Shown: positions 19,077 through 27,298 of the stretch, piece after piece | How positions within the stretch are numbered: the stretch's first letter is position 1 | How the letters are laid out: each line of letters begins with the position of its first letter | IMG/VR virus record: IMGVR_UViG_3300046449_000037 | Coordinates: 1-30,373 of that record | DNA length: 30,373 bases | Strand: one strand, 5' to 3' | Source of the DNA: a virus | Position numbers and translations under genes: made by a program | The notes under the pieces: model-generated | Told to the model about the DNA's origin: nothing | Seen by the model: the letters and a program-made list of their open reading frames with translations, nothing else | Database searches by the model: none

Positions 19077-21043
19077 TAAGAAGCTGTGCCTAGTGAAAGA
19101 GTTGTAACTGTCCCGCCAATGTTTAGATCAATTAGAATCTCGTTACCATTGCGACGAAATGCGATGCCATTACGAATCACTGTGTTGTCGGCTTCGCTGC
19201 CTTTAGTTGCTCCACCATCGCCGTATGCTGTCGCACGATTCTGAATAGTTTGAGCAACCATACCAGTGCCGTGAACTCGGATTGCTCCTGCTCTTGTGGT
19301 TGATCCAGACCAATAGCCGATTTCAGCGGTGTTATTGACTGTTGTTTTTGCACGGAAGCCGATAGCTGCGACATTGCTACCACTGGCTGTGGCGGTGCGG
19401 CCAATGGCTATGGAGAAGCTGCCACTGGCTTCTGCATCGTTGCCGATTGCTGTGGATGTAAGCCCCGAGGCTTCTGCGGCGTAACCCACTGCTGTGGAGT
19501 AGCTACCACTGGCTGTAGCGGTGCGACCGATAGCTGTAGCATACCCGTAGTAACCACTGGCCGTGGCGCCGTAACCGATAGCTGTACCATACCCGTAGTA
19601 ACCGCTGGCCGTGGTGCGGTTGCCGATGGCTACGGAGTTAGGGCCACTAGCAACCTTCGCGACGTTATCACGACTCGCTTGAATATTAATCGCATTTGAC
19701 CCGCGACCGTCGCCGCCAAGATCACCTGCACTGAATGCTCCGTTTGCATCTGTGCGAACTGATTTTGCATTGTTCGCTGTAATGTCACTTGCTTGTGCAG
19801 ATGTAATTCCCACCTTAGCATTGTTGGTTGTAATGTCACTTGCTTGTGCAGATGTAATTCCAACCTTGGCCGTGTTAGCTGTAATGTCACTTGCTTGAGC
19901 AGATGTAATTCCAACCTTGGCCGTGTTAGCTGTAATGTCACTTGCTTGAGCTGGTGTGATTCCCACCTTGGCATTGTTAGCTGTAATATCACTTGCTTGA
20001 GCTGGTGTGATTCCCACCTTAGCATTGTTGGTTGTAATGTCAGATGCTTGTGTTGGTGTGATTCCAACCTTGGCATTGTTGGTTGTAATGTCACTTGCTT
20101 GTGTTGGTGTGATTCCAACCTTGGCATTGTTGGTTGTAATGTCACTTGCTTGTGTTGTTGTAAAGCTTGCATCAGTTGCGTCTAATATTGAGCTGTGTGC
20201 TTGCACATCTTCACCCACCACCAAACTTAAATCTTCACGCCAGTTTGCCGGATTGAAGCAACCATTGGTGCTTGGATCTTCGGCAAAATCGCAAAGATTG
20301 GATGGCAATGTGTGCGCTGGAAAACTATTTGGTGCTGCCACTGATGGCAGAATGGAAATTGGAACTTGGCAAACAACATCTGTGCCAACTTTGATTTCAA
20401 AAAAGGCATCTGCGCCTTCTGCAATCAATTCCTGCACTCTGGCAGTGTTGGCATTCAGTTGACCCGTCCAAGTGCTGCCAGCAACTGCCCATGTCTCAGA
20501 AAAGATTGCTGGTTGTTGGCTAATTTCAATGACTTGCTGCGCCCGGATTGTTGGCGAACCAACAACGCTGGTTGCTGCTGTCACTTCAGATTCTGGTGCA
20601 AGGTCAAGGCTTTGCCCAGCAATGTCAACGCGCGCACCAACATCATTAAAAATTACTCTGTAAGAACCATTGGCAAGCTTTGAAACTGAAACCTTTGATC
20701 CATAAGCACCAGATCCACCATTAAGAGCATTTAAAGCACCCGCCACGGCTTCGGCTGATGCGTTCCAACTAAGGTTGCCAGTTGATTGAGTGCCTGCGTT
20801 CAGCTTGAATGTGCCAGATGTGGCAGCTTTGCCCTTGGCAGATATTGCAACCGCAACATCAACTGCTGTGCCGCTCCGGGCATCATACGCGCCATTGGAT
20901 TTGACCAGATGCAAAACAACATCCACAACTTCACCTTCAACCATTTGCGGCAATCGCACAACCTGTGTTGGTCGGTTTATGTTCGCAACCGCATTGGCGG
21001 TTAAATCTTTTAAATCTGTGTTAATGTAAACGCTTGTTGCCAT
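19076..21043 (-). CDS. Tail fibre with 17-residue repeats and YadA-like head
   Basis: This 655-aa protein is a probable trimeric receptor-binding fibre. The N-terminal part (1-270) is beta-rich and likely attaches to the tail; it has no collagen repeat. It is followed by eight copies of a 17-residue unit (QASDITxNxAKVGITxx), then by a YadA-like head in which ASG-S/Y-x-x-AIG-type repeats (about 465-565) would form a left-handed beta roll, and a C-terminal segment ending TLSLGTAS. The same kind of repeat units occurs in other phage fibres I recall. The stop shares a base with the sulfotransferase start. The C-terminal third is rich in CGAT/ATCG while the N-terminal third is not, which suggests a mosaic. 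Fibre is well supported; the receptor is unknown. Confidence 0.88.
   Translation of the reverse strand: MATSVYINTDLKDLTANAVANINRPTQVVRLPQMVEGEVVDVVLHLVKSNGAYDARSGTAVDVAVAISAKGKAATSGTFKLNAGTQSTGNLSWNASAEAVAGALNALNGGSGAYGSKVSVSKLANGSYRVIFNDVGARVDIAGQSLDLAPESEVTAATSVVGSPTIRAQQVIEISQQPAIFSETWAVAGSTWTGQLNANTARVQELIAEGADAFFEIKVGTDVVCQVPISILPSVAAPNSFPAHTLPSNLCDFAEDPSTNGCFNPANWREDLSLVVGEDVQAHSSILDATDASFTTTQASDITTNNAKVGITPTQASDITTNNAKVGITPTQASDITTNNAKVGITPAQASDITANNAKVGITPAQASDITANTAKVGITSAQASDITANTAKVGITSAQASDITTNNAKVGITSAQASDITANNAKSVRTDANGAFSAGDLGGDGRGSNAINIQASRDNVAKVASGPNSVAIGNRTTASGYYGYGTAIGYGATASGYYGYATAIGRTATASGSYSTAVGYAAEASGLTSTAIGNDAEASGSFSIAIGRTATASGSNVAAIGFRAKTTVNNTAEIGYWSGSTTRAGAIRVHGTGMVAQTIQNRATAYGDGGATKGSEADNTVIRNGIAFRRNGNEILIDLNIGGTVTTLSLGTAS
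19345..19645 (-). repeat. YadA-type head repeats in the fibre gene
   Basis: The translation here reads repeated units of about 13-15 residues such as YYGYGTAIGYGATASG, YSTAVGYAAEASG and FSIAIGRTATASG. These are characteristic of YadA-like head domains that fold as trimeric beta rolls. Individual units are similar in sequence at both protein and DNA level, so copy number could change by recombination. Confidence 0.75.
19764..20155 (-). repeat. Eight tandem 51-bp repeats in the fibre gene
   Basis: The core AATGTCACTT (two variants AATATCACTT and AATGTCAGAT) occurs at 19781, 19832, 19883, 19934, 19985, 20036, 20087 and 20138, always 51 bases apart. Each unit encodes 17 residues, QASDITxNxAKVGITxx, so the reading frame is preserved when units are gained or lost. 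The first three protein copies are nearly identical and later ones diverge. Confidence 0.93.
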
Positions 21044-21069
21044 GTCTAATATTTAGTCTGTTTTTTCAA

Positions 21070-21098
21070 TTTTGGCAATAGGTAGTATTTGCCGAAAA
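21070..21098 (-). other. Hairpin upstream of the fibre gene
   Basis: TTTTGGCAA (21070-21078) pairs with TTGCC-G-AAAA (21089-21098) apart from one bulged G, around a ten-base loop. On the minus strand no T run follows, so termination is unlikely; it lies in the 63-base gap (21044-21106) before the fibre start and could influence RNA processing or stability. Confidence 0.35.
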
Positions 21099-21106
21099 TA
21101 TTAATT

Positions 21107-21631
21107 TTAATAGCCCGGTTCTGAATAAAATGAATGGTTCAATGCAACAAAGTAATCTGGATGGGTTAAAAAAGATGGAACTGGCCACCCTCTAGGTGCA
21201 GGCAATCTTGAAAGATGAACTGCTGGAAATTTTACTGCTGTGCCGCCAGCACCAGATTTATAACTTCCAAAGGCTTTTGCATTTGTGCTTAAATCAGAAT
21301 ACACAACATCCACTCTGCTTGCAGTTAAATACCATTCATCTACTCCATCATTAAAAACTGTTGTCTCCAAAACTGTGTCACCCGTCCTAAAATATTTATG
21401 CTGATCTTCTTTTTGAAAATAACATTGAATGCTTCTTCCAATATCACAATTTTCGTTAATTGTTCCACCAAAATGACAAATTGCTTTATCTTCACCCTGT
21501 GCAAACATTCTTACTGTTTTTGGTGCTGGATACCCAACCGCCCTTAAACAATTTTCTTTGCTGTAATTCATGCGCACCAAAATTTCAGCAAATTTGGTTC
21601 TGGCTCGTTTGCCATTGTCGGAAATAAACAT
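21107..21631 (-). CDS. Hypothetical tail-region protein, 174 aa
   Basis: From ATG at 21631 the protein starts MFISDNGKRARTKFAEI and is rich in aromatic and Gly residues, with several Cys (NCLRAVGYPAP, ICHFGGTINENCDIG, IQCYF). The C-terminal part (HLSRLPAPRGWPVPSF) is Pro-rich and ends FYSEPGY. I do not recognise a domain. It lies between a 344-aa tail-region protein and the fibre gene, and its start overlaps the stop of the former (TGATG), so it is probably a tail or baseplate component. A start from TTG one codon earlier is less likely. Confidence 0.6.
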   Translation of the reverse strand: MFISDNGKRARTKFAEILVRMNYSKENCLRAVGYPAPKTVRMFAQGEDKAICHFGGTINENCDIGRSIQCYFQKEDQHKYFRTGDTVLETTVFNDGVDEWYLTASRVDVVYSDLSTNAKAFGSYKSGAGGTAVKFPAVHLSRLPAPRGWPVPSFLTHPDYFVALNHSFYSEPGY

Positions 21632-22665
21632 CAACTGATTGCTCTAACTTGAATTAATGATTTTTCATATATATTCCCCAAAAATCTGGTAATGGTTTCT
21701 GGCGCACCATTTAAATATTCACCATTTGCAACCATTGCATTATATTCAGCAAGGGTTGGTGTTGTTGAACTGCTTAGACTGTCTGGCAACTGCGTCATAT
21801 TAGACAAAGTGACGGACGTTGGATCGCTTGTCATCACATAACTCTTCAATTCGCGAGAAGGTGAATTTCTGGTTTCAATTTCACCATCTGTTGTAGTTGA
21901 TGTGCTAGTGACAACAGTTTTACTGAACCCCAAAGACGTTGGGTTTGTATAATATGATGCTTCATGTTGATCTTGAAAAGAAAACCTCCCAGCCCTCATT
22001 GTAATAATTGTTCCGCTTATTGCTCGAATGGAAGCACCGAAAGAACTTATACTACGAGGCCCTAATCCGCCTGTATCATATGAAATTGTTGGTGTAACAG
22101 TGACAGTAAACGAATCTCCAACGGCTAGTTTTGAAGTGTCGCCAGAAACAGACCCAATGAAAACATTGCCCGCCCCAACTGCTGACCCACCAACCTGATA
22201 TGTCGGGCTTGTAAACGGACTATTATATCCAGCCGATGAAATGCTCATTGTATAAGGATAGGTTGTTGTGTTCGTGCTTGATGACGTTGTGGTCACTCCG
22301 GAAAAGTCAAACGCATAAAGTCCAGTTGGATCATATCTAGTTTCTGGAATATTAGCAAAGACCCGAATGAATGTTGTGAATCCATCACCGCCATTAGAAA
22401 CAGATTGGTCACCCACATAATATGCAACCAAATCATCTGCAAATGGTGATCTGATTGGTTTTTGTGTTGCAGCAGTCATTGTATCACCATCCACCAATGT
22501 CGAATACGATGTGGTCAGCACTTTCATTTCATGGTAATAAATATGCGTAGTTGTGTCTCCATGATCTCTGAATGGCTTAACTTTATAGCCACCCGTGCAA
22601 GTTGCCGTTGAAAAACTTACAAAATTATTTCCTGCTGCTGGTGTTGGTGTATATGGAATTGCCAT
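21631..22665 (-). CDS. Putative tail protein downstream of tape measure, 344 aa
   Basis: The 344-aa product is Ser/Thr-rich and strand-prone, with stretches such as TTTSSSTNTTTYPYTMS and SLSSSTTPTLAEYNAMV, and few Lys or Cys residues. That composition is typical of surface-exposed structural proteins. It starts one base after the tape-measure stop (TAA-A-ATG), the position where distal tail or tail-tip proteins are encoded in siphoviruses, but I cannot align it to a known tail-tip family by eye. Near the N-terminus (KPFRDHGDTTTHIYYHEM) a short charged region is found. The call is positional. Confidence 0.6.
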   Translation of the reverse strand: MAIPYTPTPAAGNNFVSFSTATCTGGYKVKPFRDHGDTTTHIYYHEMKVLTTSYSTLVDGDTMTAATQKPIRSPFADDLVAYYVGDQSVSNGGDGFTTFIRVFANIPETRYDPTGLYAFDFSGVTTTSSSTNTTTYPYTMSISSAGYNSPFTSPTYQVGGSAVGAGNVFIGSVSGDTSKLAVGDSFTVTVTPTISYDTGGLGPRSISSFGASIRAISGTIITMRAGRFSFQDQHEASYYTNPTSLGFSKTVVTSTSTTTDGEIETRNSPSRELKSYVMTSDPTSVTLSNMTQLPDSLSSSTTPTLAEYNAMVANGEYLNGAPETITRFLGNIYEKSLIQVRAIS

Positions 22666-22666
22666 T

Positions 22667-24313
22667 TTATCTTAGTGCTTGGTCGAGTCGGTTTAACTGC
22701 TCGACAATTAATTTTATGTTTTCGGATTGAGTCTCAGACAATTTGTATAAATCAATCTGACTCTGGAATGAATCTTTTTGTAATGAAAAAGTTGAACCTT
22801 CAGAATAATATTTTGAAACTGGTTCTAATAAATCTTTAATATTAGTTTTTAATTCAAGAGACTTGATGTGATAATCTGAAACATTTGATTTGCTTTGATT
22901 TTCTTGCCGACCATTTCCAATGCCAGATTCTTCTGATGTGCCATTTCTGCCATGCCTCGCTAAAAGTCTGCCTGTGCGTTCTTCAACTCTGGATTTTTGT
23001 AAATCAAAGCGCAAATCACTTTCTTGATTTCTCAATTCTCCGTCCCCTTTAAAATCACCAACGCGTCTTTTTTCTTTTCTTTGCTTTGCAATGTCTACTA
23101 ATTCAGATCTTAAAATGTCACTGTTTTTTAATTTTGATTGCTCTTCAAATTCTGCAAAAAATCCAGTTGAGTAAGCTTTGCCAGCACGCTTTCCATCTTC
23201 AGTTTCTTTGTTTAAATCCGGTTCAATGGTTTGTCGGATTTCTTCTATTTTTTCTTTTCTTTCATTTTCTGCTTTTTCGACAGCTTTAAGGTCTGGCTTG
23301 CTCTTGGCTTTATCTTTTATTTTTTGCAACTTAGCTTCCATTTCAGCTTTTTTGGCTGCTGCCTCTGTCTCTCTTTGTTTGACAGATGCCACTTTTGCTA
23401 AAGTTAATGCATTCTGCTCGTTTTGCATTCTTAGCAATTCTGCTGCATCTGCTTCTAGTTTAAGCAATTTGGTTCTTTCTTTAATTAAATCCCCATCGCT
23501 ACCAGTGAAAACAGCAATTCTTTTACCTAAAAAGCCTTTGGCAAATGCATCTTCTGCTTTAAGTTGTTCAATAGCCAATTCCCGTAATTCATCTTTTGCA
23601 GGTCTTAGCTTTGCAATCAATTGACCTGTGAAAATAGTTATATTTTGCATGAACTTGTCAATTTCTTCATTAGCTTGATCTAATGCTTCAATTGTTGAGT
23701 TTTTCATATAACGCCCGGCTTCTTCAGCCCCTTCACCCAACTTCTTAAAAGCTTCACCGCCATTTTCTAGCAATGGTATTAACATGGTTGCATCAGATGC
23801 AATTGCTTCCATATAAAACACCATTTCTTGGTGTGGTATATTGGCTTTTTCTAAATAGTTAAAATACTTTTGCAAAGAATCTGCGCCGCTTAACCCCATG
23901 AATTCTTCTTTGGTTGCTCCAACAAGTGGTGCAATCTTTTCAAAAAAGTCCACCATTGGCCCACCGCCAGTATTGATAAAGTCACCCATTTTGTCAGATG
24001 TGTCTTTAAATATATCAGCAAGTTTTTCTTGCTCAATATTAACAGTTCTAGCCGCTTCTGCAAATTTTTGAAATTCAACAACGCCAAGGCCAGAAACTTG
24101 AGACAACTCTTTAATCTGTGATGCAGACTCAATTGCCCTGCGACCAAAAGAAACCAACGCACCAGCAGCACCAGCAGCACCCAATGCTGGCAGCAGAGAG
24201 CCTTTCAATGTAGCAACAAAAGTATTAACTGACTTTTTAGATTTAGCAATGCCACGTTGGAATCCAGAAGAATCCAAATTGATTTTGCCTTTAAGTTCTG
24301 CTTTCTGTGCCAT
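22667..24313 (-). CDS. Tape measure protein
   Basis: This 548-aa protein shows the features of a tape measure: a start MAQKAELKGKINLDSSGFQR typical of the family, a hydrophobic segment LLPALGAAGAAGALVSFGRR (about 38-57), long charged coiled-coil regions (about 285-360, rich in Ala, Glu and Lys) and a helical C-terminus. It sets tail length during assembly and may pass into the cell during ejection. At roughly 0.15 nm per residue the length suggests a tail of about 80 nm, an estimate from the general rule. The start overlaps the preceding 211-aa gene by 23 bases. No lytic domain is visible. Confidence 0.85.
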   Translation of the reverse strand: MAQKAELKGKINLDSSGFQRGIAKSKKSVNTFVATLKGSLLPALGAAGAAGALVSFGRRAIESASQIKELSQVSGLGVVEFQKFAEAARTVNIEQEKLADIFKDTSDKMGDFINTGGGPMVDFFEKIAPLVGATKEEFMGLSGADSLQKYFNYLEKANIPHQEMVFYMEAIASDATMLIPLLENGGEAFKKLGEGAEEAGRYMKNSTIEALDQANEEIDKFMQNITIFTGQLIAKLRPAKDELRELAIEQLKAEDAFAKGFLGKRIAVFTGSDGDLIKERTKLLKLEADAAELLRMQNEQNALTLAKVASVKQRETEAAAKKAEMEAKLQKIKDKAKSKPDLKAVEKAENERKEKIEEIRQTIEPDLNKETEDGKRAGKAYSTGFFAEFEEQSKLKNSDILRSELVDIAKQRKEKRRVGDFKGDGELRNQESDLRFDLQKSRVEERTGRLLARHGRNGTSEESGIGNGRQENQSKSNVSDYHIKSLELKTNIKDLLEPVSKYYSEGSTFSLQKDSFQSQIDLYKLSETQSENIKLIVEQLNRLDQALR

Positions 24314-24926
24314 TATTAAGTTCCTCTAAAATTTCTTGTTTAATCATTTTGATCAGCTTCGGTTCTGCCAGTTTGTAATCTGGAATGGTTGCCAACCTGC
24401 TTGCTTTCTGTAATTGAAAAATGCGATTCATTGACCAGCCTAATACTGTTGCCGGGTTTTGTCCATAGCGCGCAGCAACCTCATCAATCATTCCAACAAT
24501 GCCGTCAATTTCTGTAATTGTATTTTTCCTTTTAAATGTTTTACCTTTAATATTTATGCTTTCTGGGAATTCTTCAAATGCTGCATATATATGTTCATAA
24601 ACAATTCTTGAAAATTCACCCTGTTCAGATTGTCCAAATATATAACCAATATATTGCTTTGCTTTAGTTGTTTTCCTAGTTGAATTTGCATCATATTTGT
24701 CAGAATTTCTCCACAAGTATTCCATTATGTCATTGTCAGTTGGATTGCCGCCACAAATAAATTTGTTATCAATGATGTTTAAATCAACCCAAGCTTTAGC
24801 TGTTAATGGCAACAAGGTAATTTTACTAACAGAAGTTTTACCTTCACTTGAAGACCAAGCCAGAAGCCTGTTTTTTTTAATTTCGGCTTCAGCGTTTTTT
24901 AAATCTAATGACAATTCATCAATCAT
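24291..24926 (-). CDS. Putative tail assembly chaperone position, 211 aa
   Basis: The product has an acidic N-terminus (IDELSLDLKNAEAEIKKN), a middle with KAWVDLNIIDNKFICGGNP and a long helical C-terminal half (IDEVAARYGQNPATVLGWS, then IKMIKQEILEELNN). It lies directly upstream of the tape measure and overlaps it by 23 bases, the place of the tail assembly chaperones (gpG/GT in lambda). I see no second frame that would give a frameshifted product. The gene begins just after a terminator (24933-24970), with no Shine-Dalgarno motif (CATATTATG). The role is inferred from position. Confidence 0.5.
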   Translation of the reverse strand: MIDELSLDLKNAEAEIKKNRLLAWSSSEGKTSVSKITLLPLTAKAWVDLNIIDNKFICGGNPTDNDIMEYLWRNSDKYDANSTRKTTKAKQYIGYIFGQSEQGEFSRIVYEHIYAAFEEFPESINIKGKTFKRKNTITEIDGIVGMIDEVAARYGQNPATVLGWSMNRIFQLQKASRLATIPDYKLAEPKLIKMIKQEILEELNNGTESRT

Positions 24927-24932
24927 AATATG

Positions 24933-24970
24933 AAAAAAGCCTTGCCCACCGATGGGCAGACAAGGCTTTT
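24933..24970 (-). terminator. Rho-independent terminator after the 52-aa gene
   Basis: A ten-base-pair perfect stem AAAAGCCTTG/CAAGGCTTTT (24935-24944 with 24961-24970) encloses a loop that can form a second small pairing (CCCA with TGGG). On the minus strand six T follow. It lies 18 bases after the stop of the 52-aa gene and seven bases before the start of the 211-aa gene. Confidence 0.8.
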
Positions 24971-24988
24971 AATTAAAGCATTTGGTTT

Positions 24989-25147
24989 TTAATCTTCGGC
25001 TTTAGTCTTTTTTGGATTTGAGCCAAATTTTACTGCTGCACCACTATCAATTAATGACTGCGCCACAAGGTCACCAACATCAACTGTTGTGCCTGCTTCG
25101 GTCAATTGACCGCGAATAAACTTTTCAACTTTAAGTGTAATTTTCAC
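24989..25147 (-). CDS. Small protein, 52 aa, GTG start
   Basis: This frame starts with GTG at 25147, two bases after the stop of the preceding gene (TAA-TT-GTG), and ends with TAA at 24989, giving 52 aa: MKITLKVEKFIRGQLTEAGT, then VDVGDLVAQSLIDSGAAVKF and a Lys-rich tail. This small beta-strand-plus-helix layout is common among phage proteins encoded in head and tail operons and ends with a hydrophobic helix 'ALIDSGAAV' type motif. The function is unknown. A terminator follows the stop. I accept it because it fits the gap between two genes exactly and has a sensible composition. Confidence 0.7.
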   Translation of the reverse strand: MKITLKVEKFIRGQLTEAGTTVDVGDLVAQSLIDSGAAVKFGSNPKKTKAED

Positions 25148-25149
25148 AA

Positions 25150-25524
25150 TTAACCTTGGTAAGTTTTGCGAACTGCGACCATTTCAAAAGTATCAAATGA
25201 ATCTTTGTCCCGGTTGACTGTCACATCTTTAACAACAAGCGTTGAAGGTGTTTCGCTCCGGTCATAATCATGCGAAAATTCATCACCTACTGCTGGCAGA
25301 ACTGTTGTTGTAATGGAACGTTGCAAAGTGTAAGTGACTTCAATTTGGTCGCTGCCTTCACGAATCATAAAGTCAGCCCTGTCGCCACTGGCATCTGTGC
25401 GGCTGATGACTCGGTTTGCAAATGATGCGCCAGAGACTGCATCAACAATATAACCAATCAAGTTGATTGTGACTGTTTCAAAACCTTGTGGAAGGTTTGC
25501 TGTGGATGAATATGGTATTGACAT
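25150..25524 (-). CDS. Putative major tail tube protein, 124 aa
   Basis: The 124-aa protein is strand-rich with little helix (TVTINLIGYIVDAVSG, EVTYTLQRSITTTVLPA, TLVVKDVTVNRD), as expected for a tail tube or tail-terminator protein. It sits in the lambda gpV position: after the gp10-like and gpU-like genes and before the tail chaperone and tape measure. It is shorter than lambda gpV (246 aa), which has an extra Ig domain. The leader is AC-rich (CACAACCAACTAAAATTATG). The assignment is by position and strand composition. Confidence 0.5.
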   Translation of the reverse strand: MSIPYSSTANLPQGFETVTINLIGYIVDAVSGASFANRVISRTDASGDRADFMIREGSDQIEVTYTLQRSITTTVLPAVGDEFSHDYDRSETPSTLVVKDVTVNRDKDSFDTFEMVAVRKTYQG

Positions 25525-25562
25525 AATTTTAGTTGGTTGTGGCTGATTGCCTTTTGTTTAAT

Positions 25563-26066
25563 TTATACAGTTGGAAAAGCATCTGTCAGTATTGAAATTT
25601 GCCCTTCATAAGAAATGGTTGTGATATCAAAAACGTCTTCAATGGTATTGGCAGACCCAGAAGGTCTTAAAAACTCAATTTCATAATGCTTTAAATATGT
25701 CTCAAGTGCAGAACCTTTGGCTTTCAACATGCTGACCCAAGTGCGAATCAATGCCACAATTTCACGATGCCTTGATGAAACATTGATTGTCTGGCTGCCT
25801 TCTTCATTGTGCCTGCGCGTTTGCACCATAAATTCCAAATCAAATTCATATTGATCATACGTTGGATTGCCTGCACCGCCCGGCGATGGATTGTAATGCC
25901 CTGTGACACCGCCCAATGCCATTGTTACCCCAATATAGTCATCTGGCAATGTCTCAACGTCAAGCTGCTCTCTGACCTCAAGCATTTGATCGCCCAGCCA
26001 TTCCCGGAAAGCTGATTCAACGTTGCTTTCAAAGTTAAAAAGTTCTGTGTATGATGTGGCTGGCAT
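25563..26066 (-). CDS. Putative tail terminator (gpU-like position), 167 aa
   Basis: This 167-aa acidic protein (ESAFREWLGDQMLEVREQL near the N-terminus, EFDLEFMVQTRRHNEEG in the middle, VALIRTWVSMLKAKGSALE toward the C-terminus) has the alternating helix and strand pattern of small tail-completion proteins. It is encoded between the gp10/gpZ-like gene and the tube gene, as gpU is in lambda. I cannot verify the family by motif. The upstream gap (26067-26102) is short, and the leader lacks a Shine-Dalgarno motif. Confidence 0.5.
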   Translation of the reverse strand: MPATSYTELFNFESNVESAFREWLGDQMLEVREQLDVETLPDDYIGVTMALGGVTGHYNPSPGGAGNPTYDQYEFDLEFMVQTRRHNEEGSQTINVSSRHREIVALIRTWVSMLKAKGSALETYLKHYEIEFLRPSGSANTIEDVFDITTISYEGQISILTDAFPTV

Positions 26067-26102
26067 TTGTTATGTTTTACAATTTAGCAGTGATTTTGTC
26101 AA

Positions 26103-26873
26103 TCACTTGACTTTCCAGCCAGATTCTTTGGCTGCCTCTCTGAATGTTTTTTTCAACCTTGTCTCCATTGCTTTCAATCGGCCACGCTGAACAATTTTAA
26201 TTGTTCCCTGCGACAAGTGCTGCAATCCGTATGCTCTGGCATTAAAAAATGCCGTCCAAGATTTATTGAGTTGATGCATTCTTGCGCTGCCCGTTGCCTT
26301 GCCCATCTGCGCGCGCACCCAAGCTGGTATGCCTTTGACTTTAGGCTTCAGCATAAGCATGCCTTTGGCCATTGATGCTTTAGCAACGCCAACATCACGT
26401 TGCACCATGAATTTGTAAGTATCAAACATGTTCTCATCCACCCACATCTGTTGAAAGCCTTTGAGACTTCTGGCGCGCCCATTGCTTGGCTTTCTGTTGG
26501 CATTGTGAAACCTGCGCATTTCGCTGATTGAATTAATAACACCAGCACCAATGACTTTTCTGCCTTTGTAAATTTCGCCCATTGGAAACATTCTCTGCGC
26601 CCATTTAAAAACTCTGGCATCTGGAATGAAAAACAATTTCTTCAAATCGTATTCAATAGCAAGCTTGCCAGCCATCTGGTCTTTTTTGTTGCCAAGGGTT
26701 GTGCCTCTGCCCGGAAATGATTTGTATGGTGGAATGTATCGCGCAAGGTCACGCATAAAAAGACCGCCTTGGTCTTTCACAAATTCCTTTTCATCAACAT
26801 TAAATTTCTTAGCAAGTAATCTTACCTTTTGCTGAAACAATGAATCATCAAATTGAATGTATTTATTACGCAT
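26103..26873 (-). CDS. Putative tail-completion protein (gpZ/gp10-like)
   Basis: The 256-aa product is strongly basic (segments KKFNVDEKEFVKDQGG, KGRKVIGAGVINSISEM, RLKKTFREAAKESGWKVK). The N-terminal segment LFMRDLARYIPPYKSFPG resembles the start of HK97 gp10- or lambda gpZ-type proteins, which join the head to the tail. Its gene overlaps the 106-aa connector gene by eight bases (ATGCGTAA) and precedes the gpU-like gene. The family name is from this motif and position. Confidence 0.6.
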   Translation of the reverse strand: MRNKYIQFDDSLFQQKVRLLAKKFNVDEKEFVKDQGGLFMRDLARYIPPYKSFPGRGTTLGNKKDQMAGKLAIEYDLKKLFFIPDARVFKWAQRMFPMGEIYKGRKVIGAGVINSISEMRRFHNANRKPSNGRARSLKGFQQMWVDENMFDTYKFMVQRDVGVAKASMAKGMLMLKPKVKGIPAWVRAQMGKATGSARMHQLNKSWTAFFNARAYGLQHLSQGTIKIVQRGRLKAMETRLKKTFREAAKESGWKVK

Positions 26874-27186
26874 TCAACTTGGTTTCGTTTCTGGCTTTCA
26901 TCTCAACATTGCCTGTGCTGATACTGATTTCAGTGATGAAAAAAGTTTCACCTGTATCAACTCTGATGAAACGTTCTTTCTTCTTTGGCACTGTGCGAAC
27001 ATCCAGCAAAGCCACCACAAGCTTGGTTTCTGGGTTTTCATAATCTCCATGTTCAACCATGTCCCATTCACTAACCTGCTCATCAAAGACTGCATTGACA
27101 GTTTGCCCGTTGATCTCAATGGATTCACCCATGATTTCAGCAGCATCTCGGCAACCAATGTTTAAGAAGTCAGAAAAGTCAGTCAT
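26866..27186 (-). CDS. Putative head-tail connector (gpFII-like), 106 aa
   Basis: This 106-aa acidic protein (DFLNIGCRDAAEIMGE, YENPETKLVVALLDVRT, FIRVDTGETFFITEISIS) has strands in the second half that fit a small beta-barrel connector such as lambda gpFII, which binds the end of the portal-connector stack and accepts the tail. It is the first gene after the terminator following the 78-aa gene and overlaps the next gene by eight bases. The assignment comes from position and strand pattern. Confidence 0.55.
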   Translation of the reverse strand: MTDFSDFLNIGCRDAAEIMGESIEINGQTVNAVFDEQVSEWDMVEHGDYENPETKLVVALLDVRTVPKKKERFIRVDTGETFFITEISISTGNVEMKARNETKLNA

Positions 27187-27227
27187 GTCTTATTTTTAAA
27201 GCTGAAACCCGATTTTGGCAAGATGCG

Positions 27228-27266
27228 AAAAAGCCGCCACCCCGGGATCTCCCAGAATGACGGCTT
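27228..27266 (-). terminator. Rho-independent terminator after the 78-aa gene
   Basis: AAGCCG (27231-27236) pairs with CGGCTT (27261-27266), with further pairing of CCCGGGA/TCCC inside. On the minus strand five T follow. It lies 26 bases after the stop of the 78-aa gene, with the GGGG-loop hairpin (27281-27298) between them. Confidence 0.7.
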
Positions 27267-27280
27267 AACACACGTAACGA

Positions 27281-27298
27281 ACAATAACCCCTTATTGT
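27281..27298 (-). other. Perfect hairpin with GGGG loop, overlapping a stop codon
   Basis: ACAATAA (27281-27287) pairs perfectly with TTATTGT (27292-27298) around a loop that reads GGGG on the transcript. The stop codon TAA of the 78-aa gene (27294-27292) lies in one arm. Like the hairpin at 1592-1611, it stands just before a terminator. Confidence 0.7.

Noticed and set aside
19764-20155. CRISPR array from regular 51-bp spacing
   Set aside because: There are no unique spacers; repeats are contiguous and translate in frame as fibre protein.
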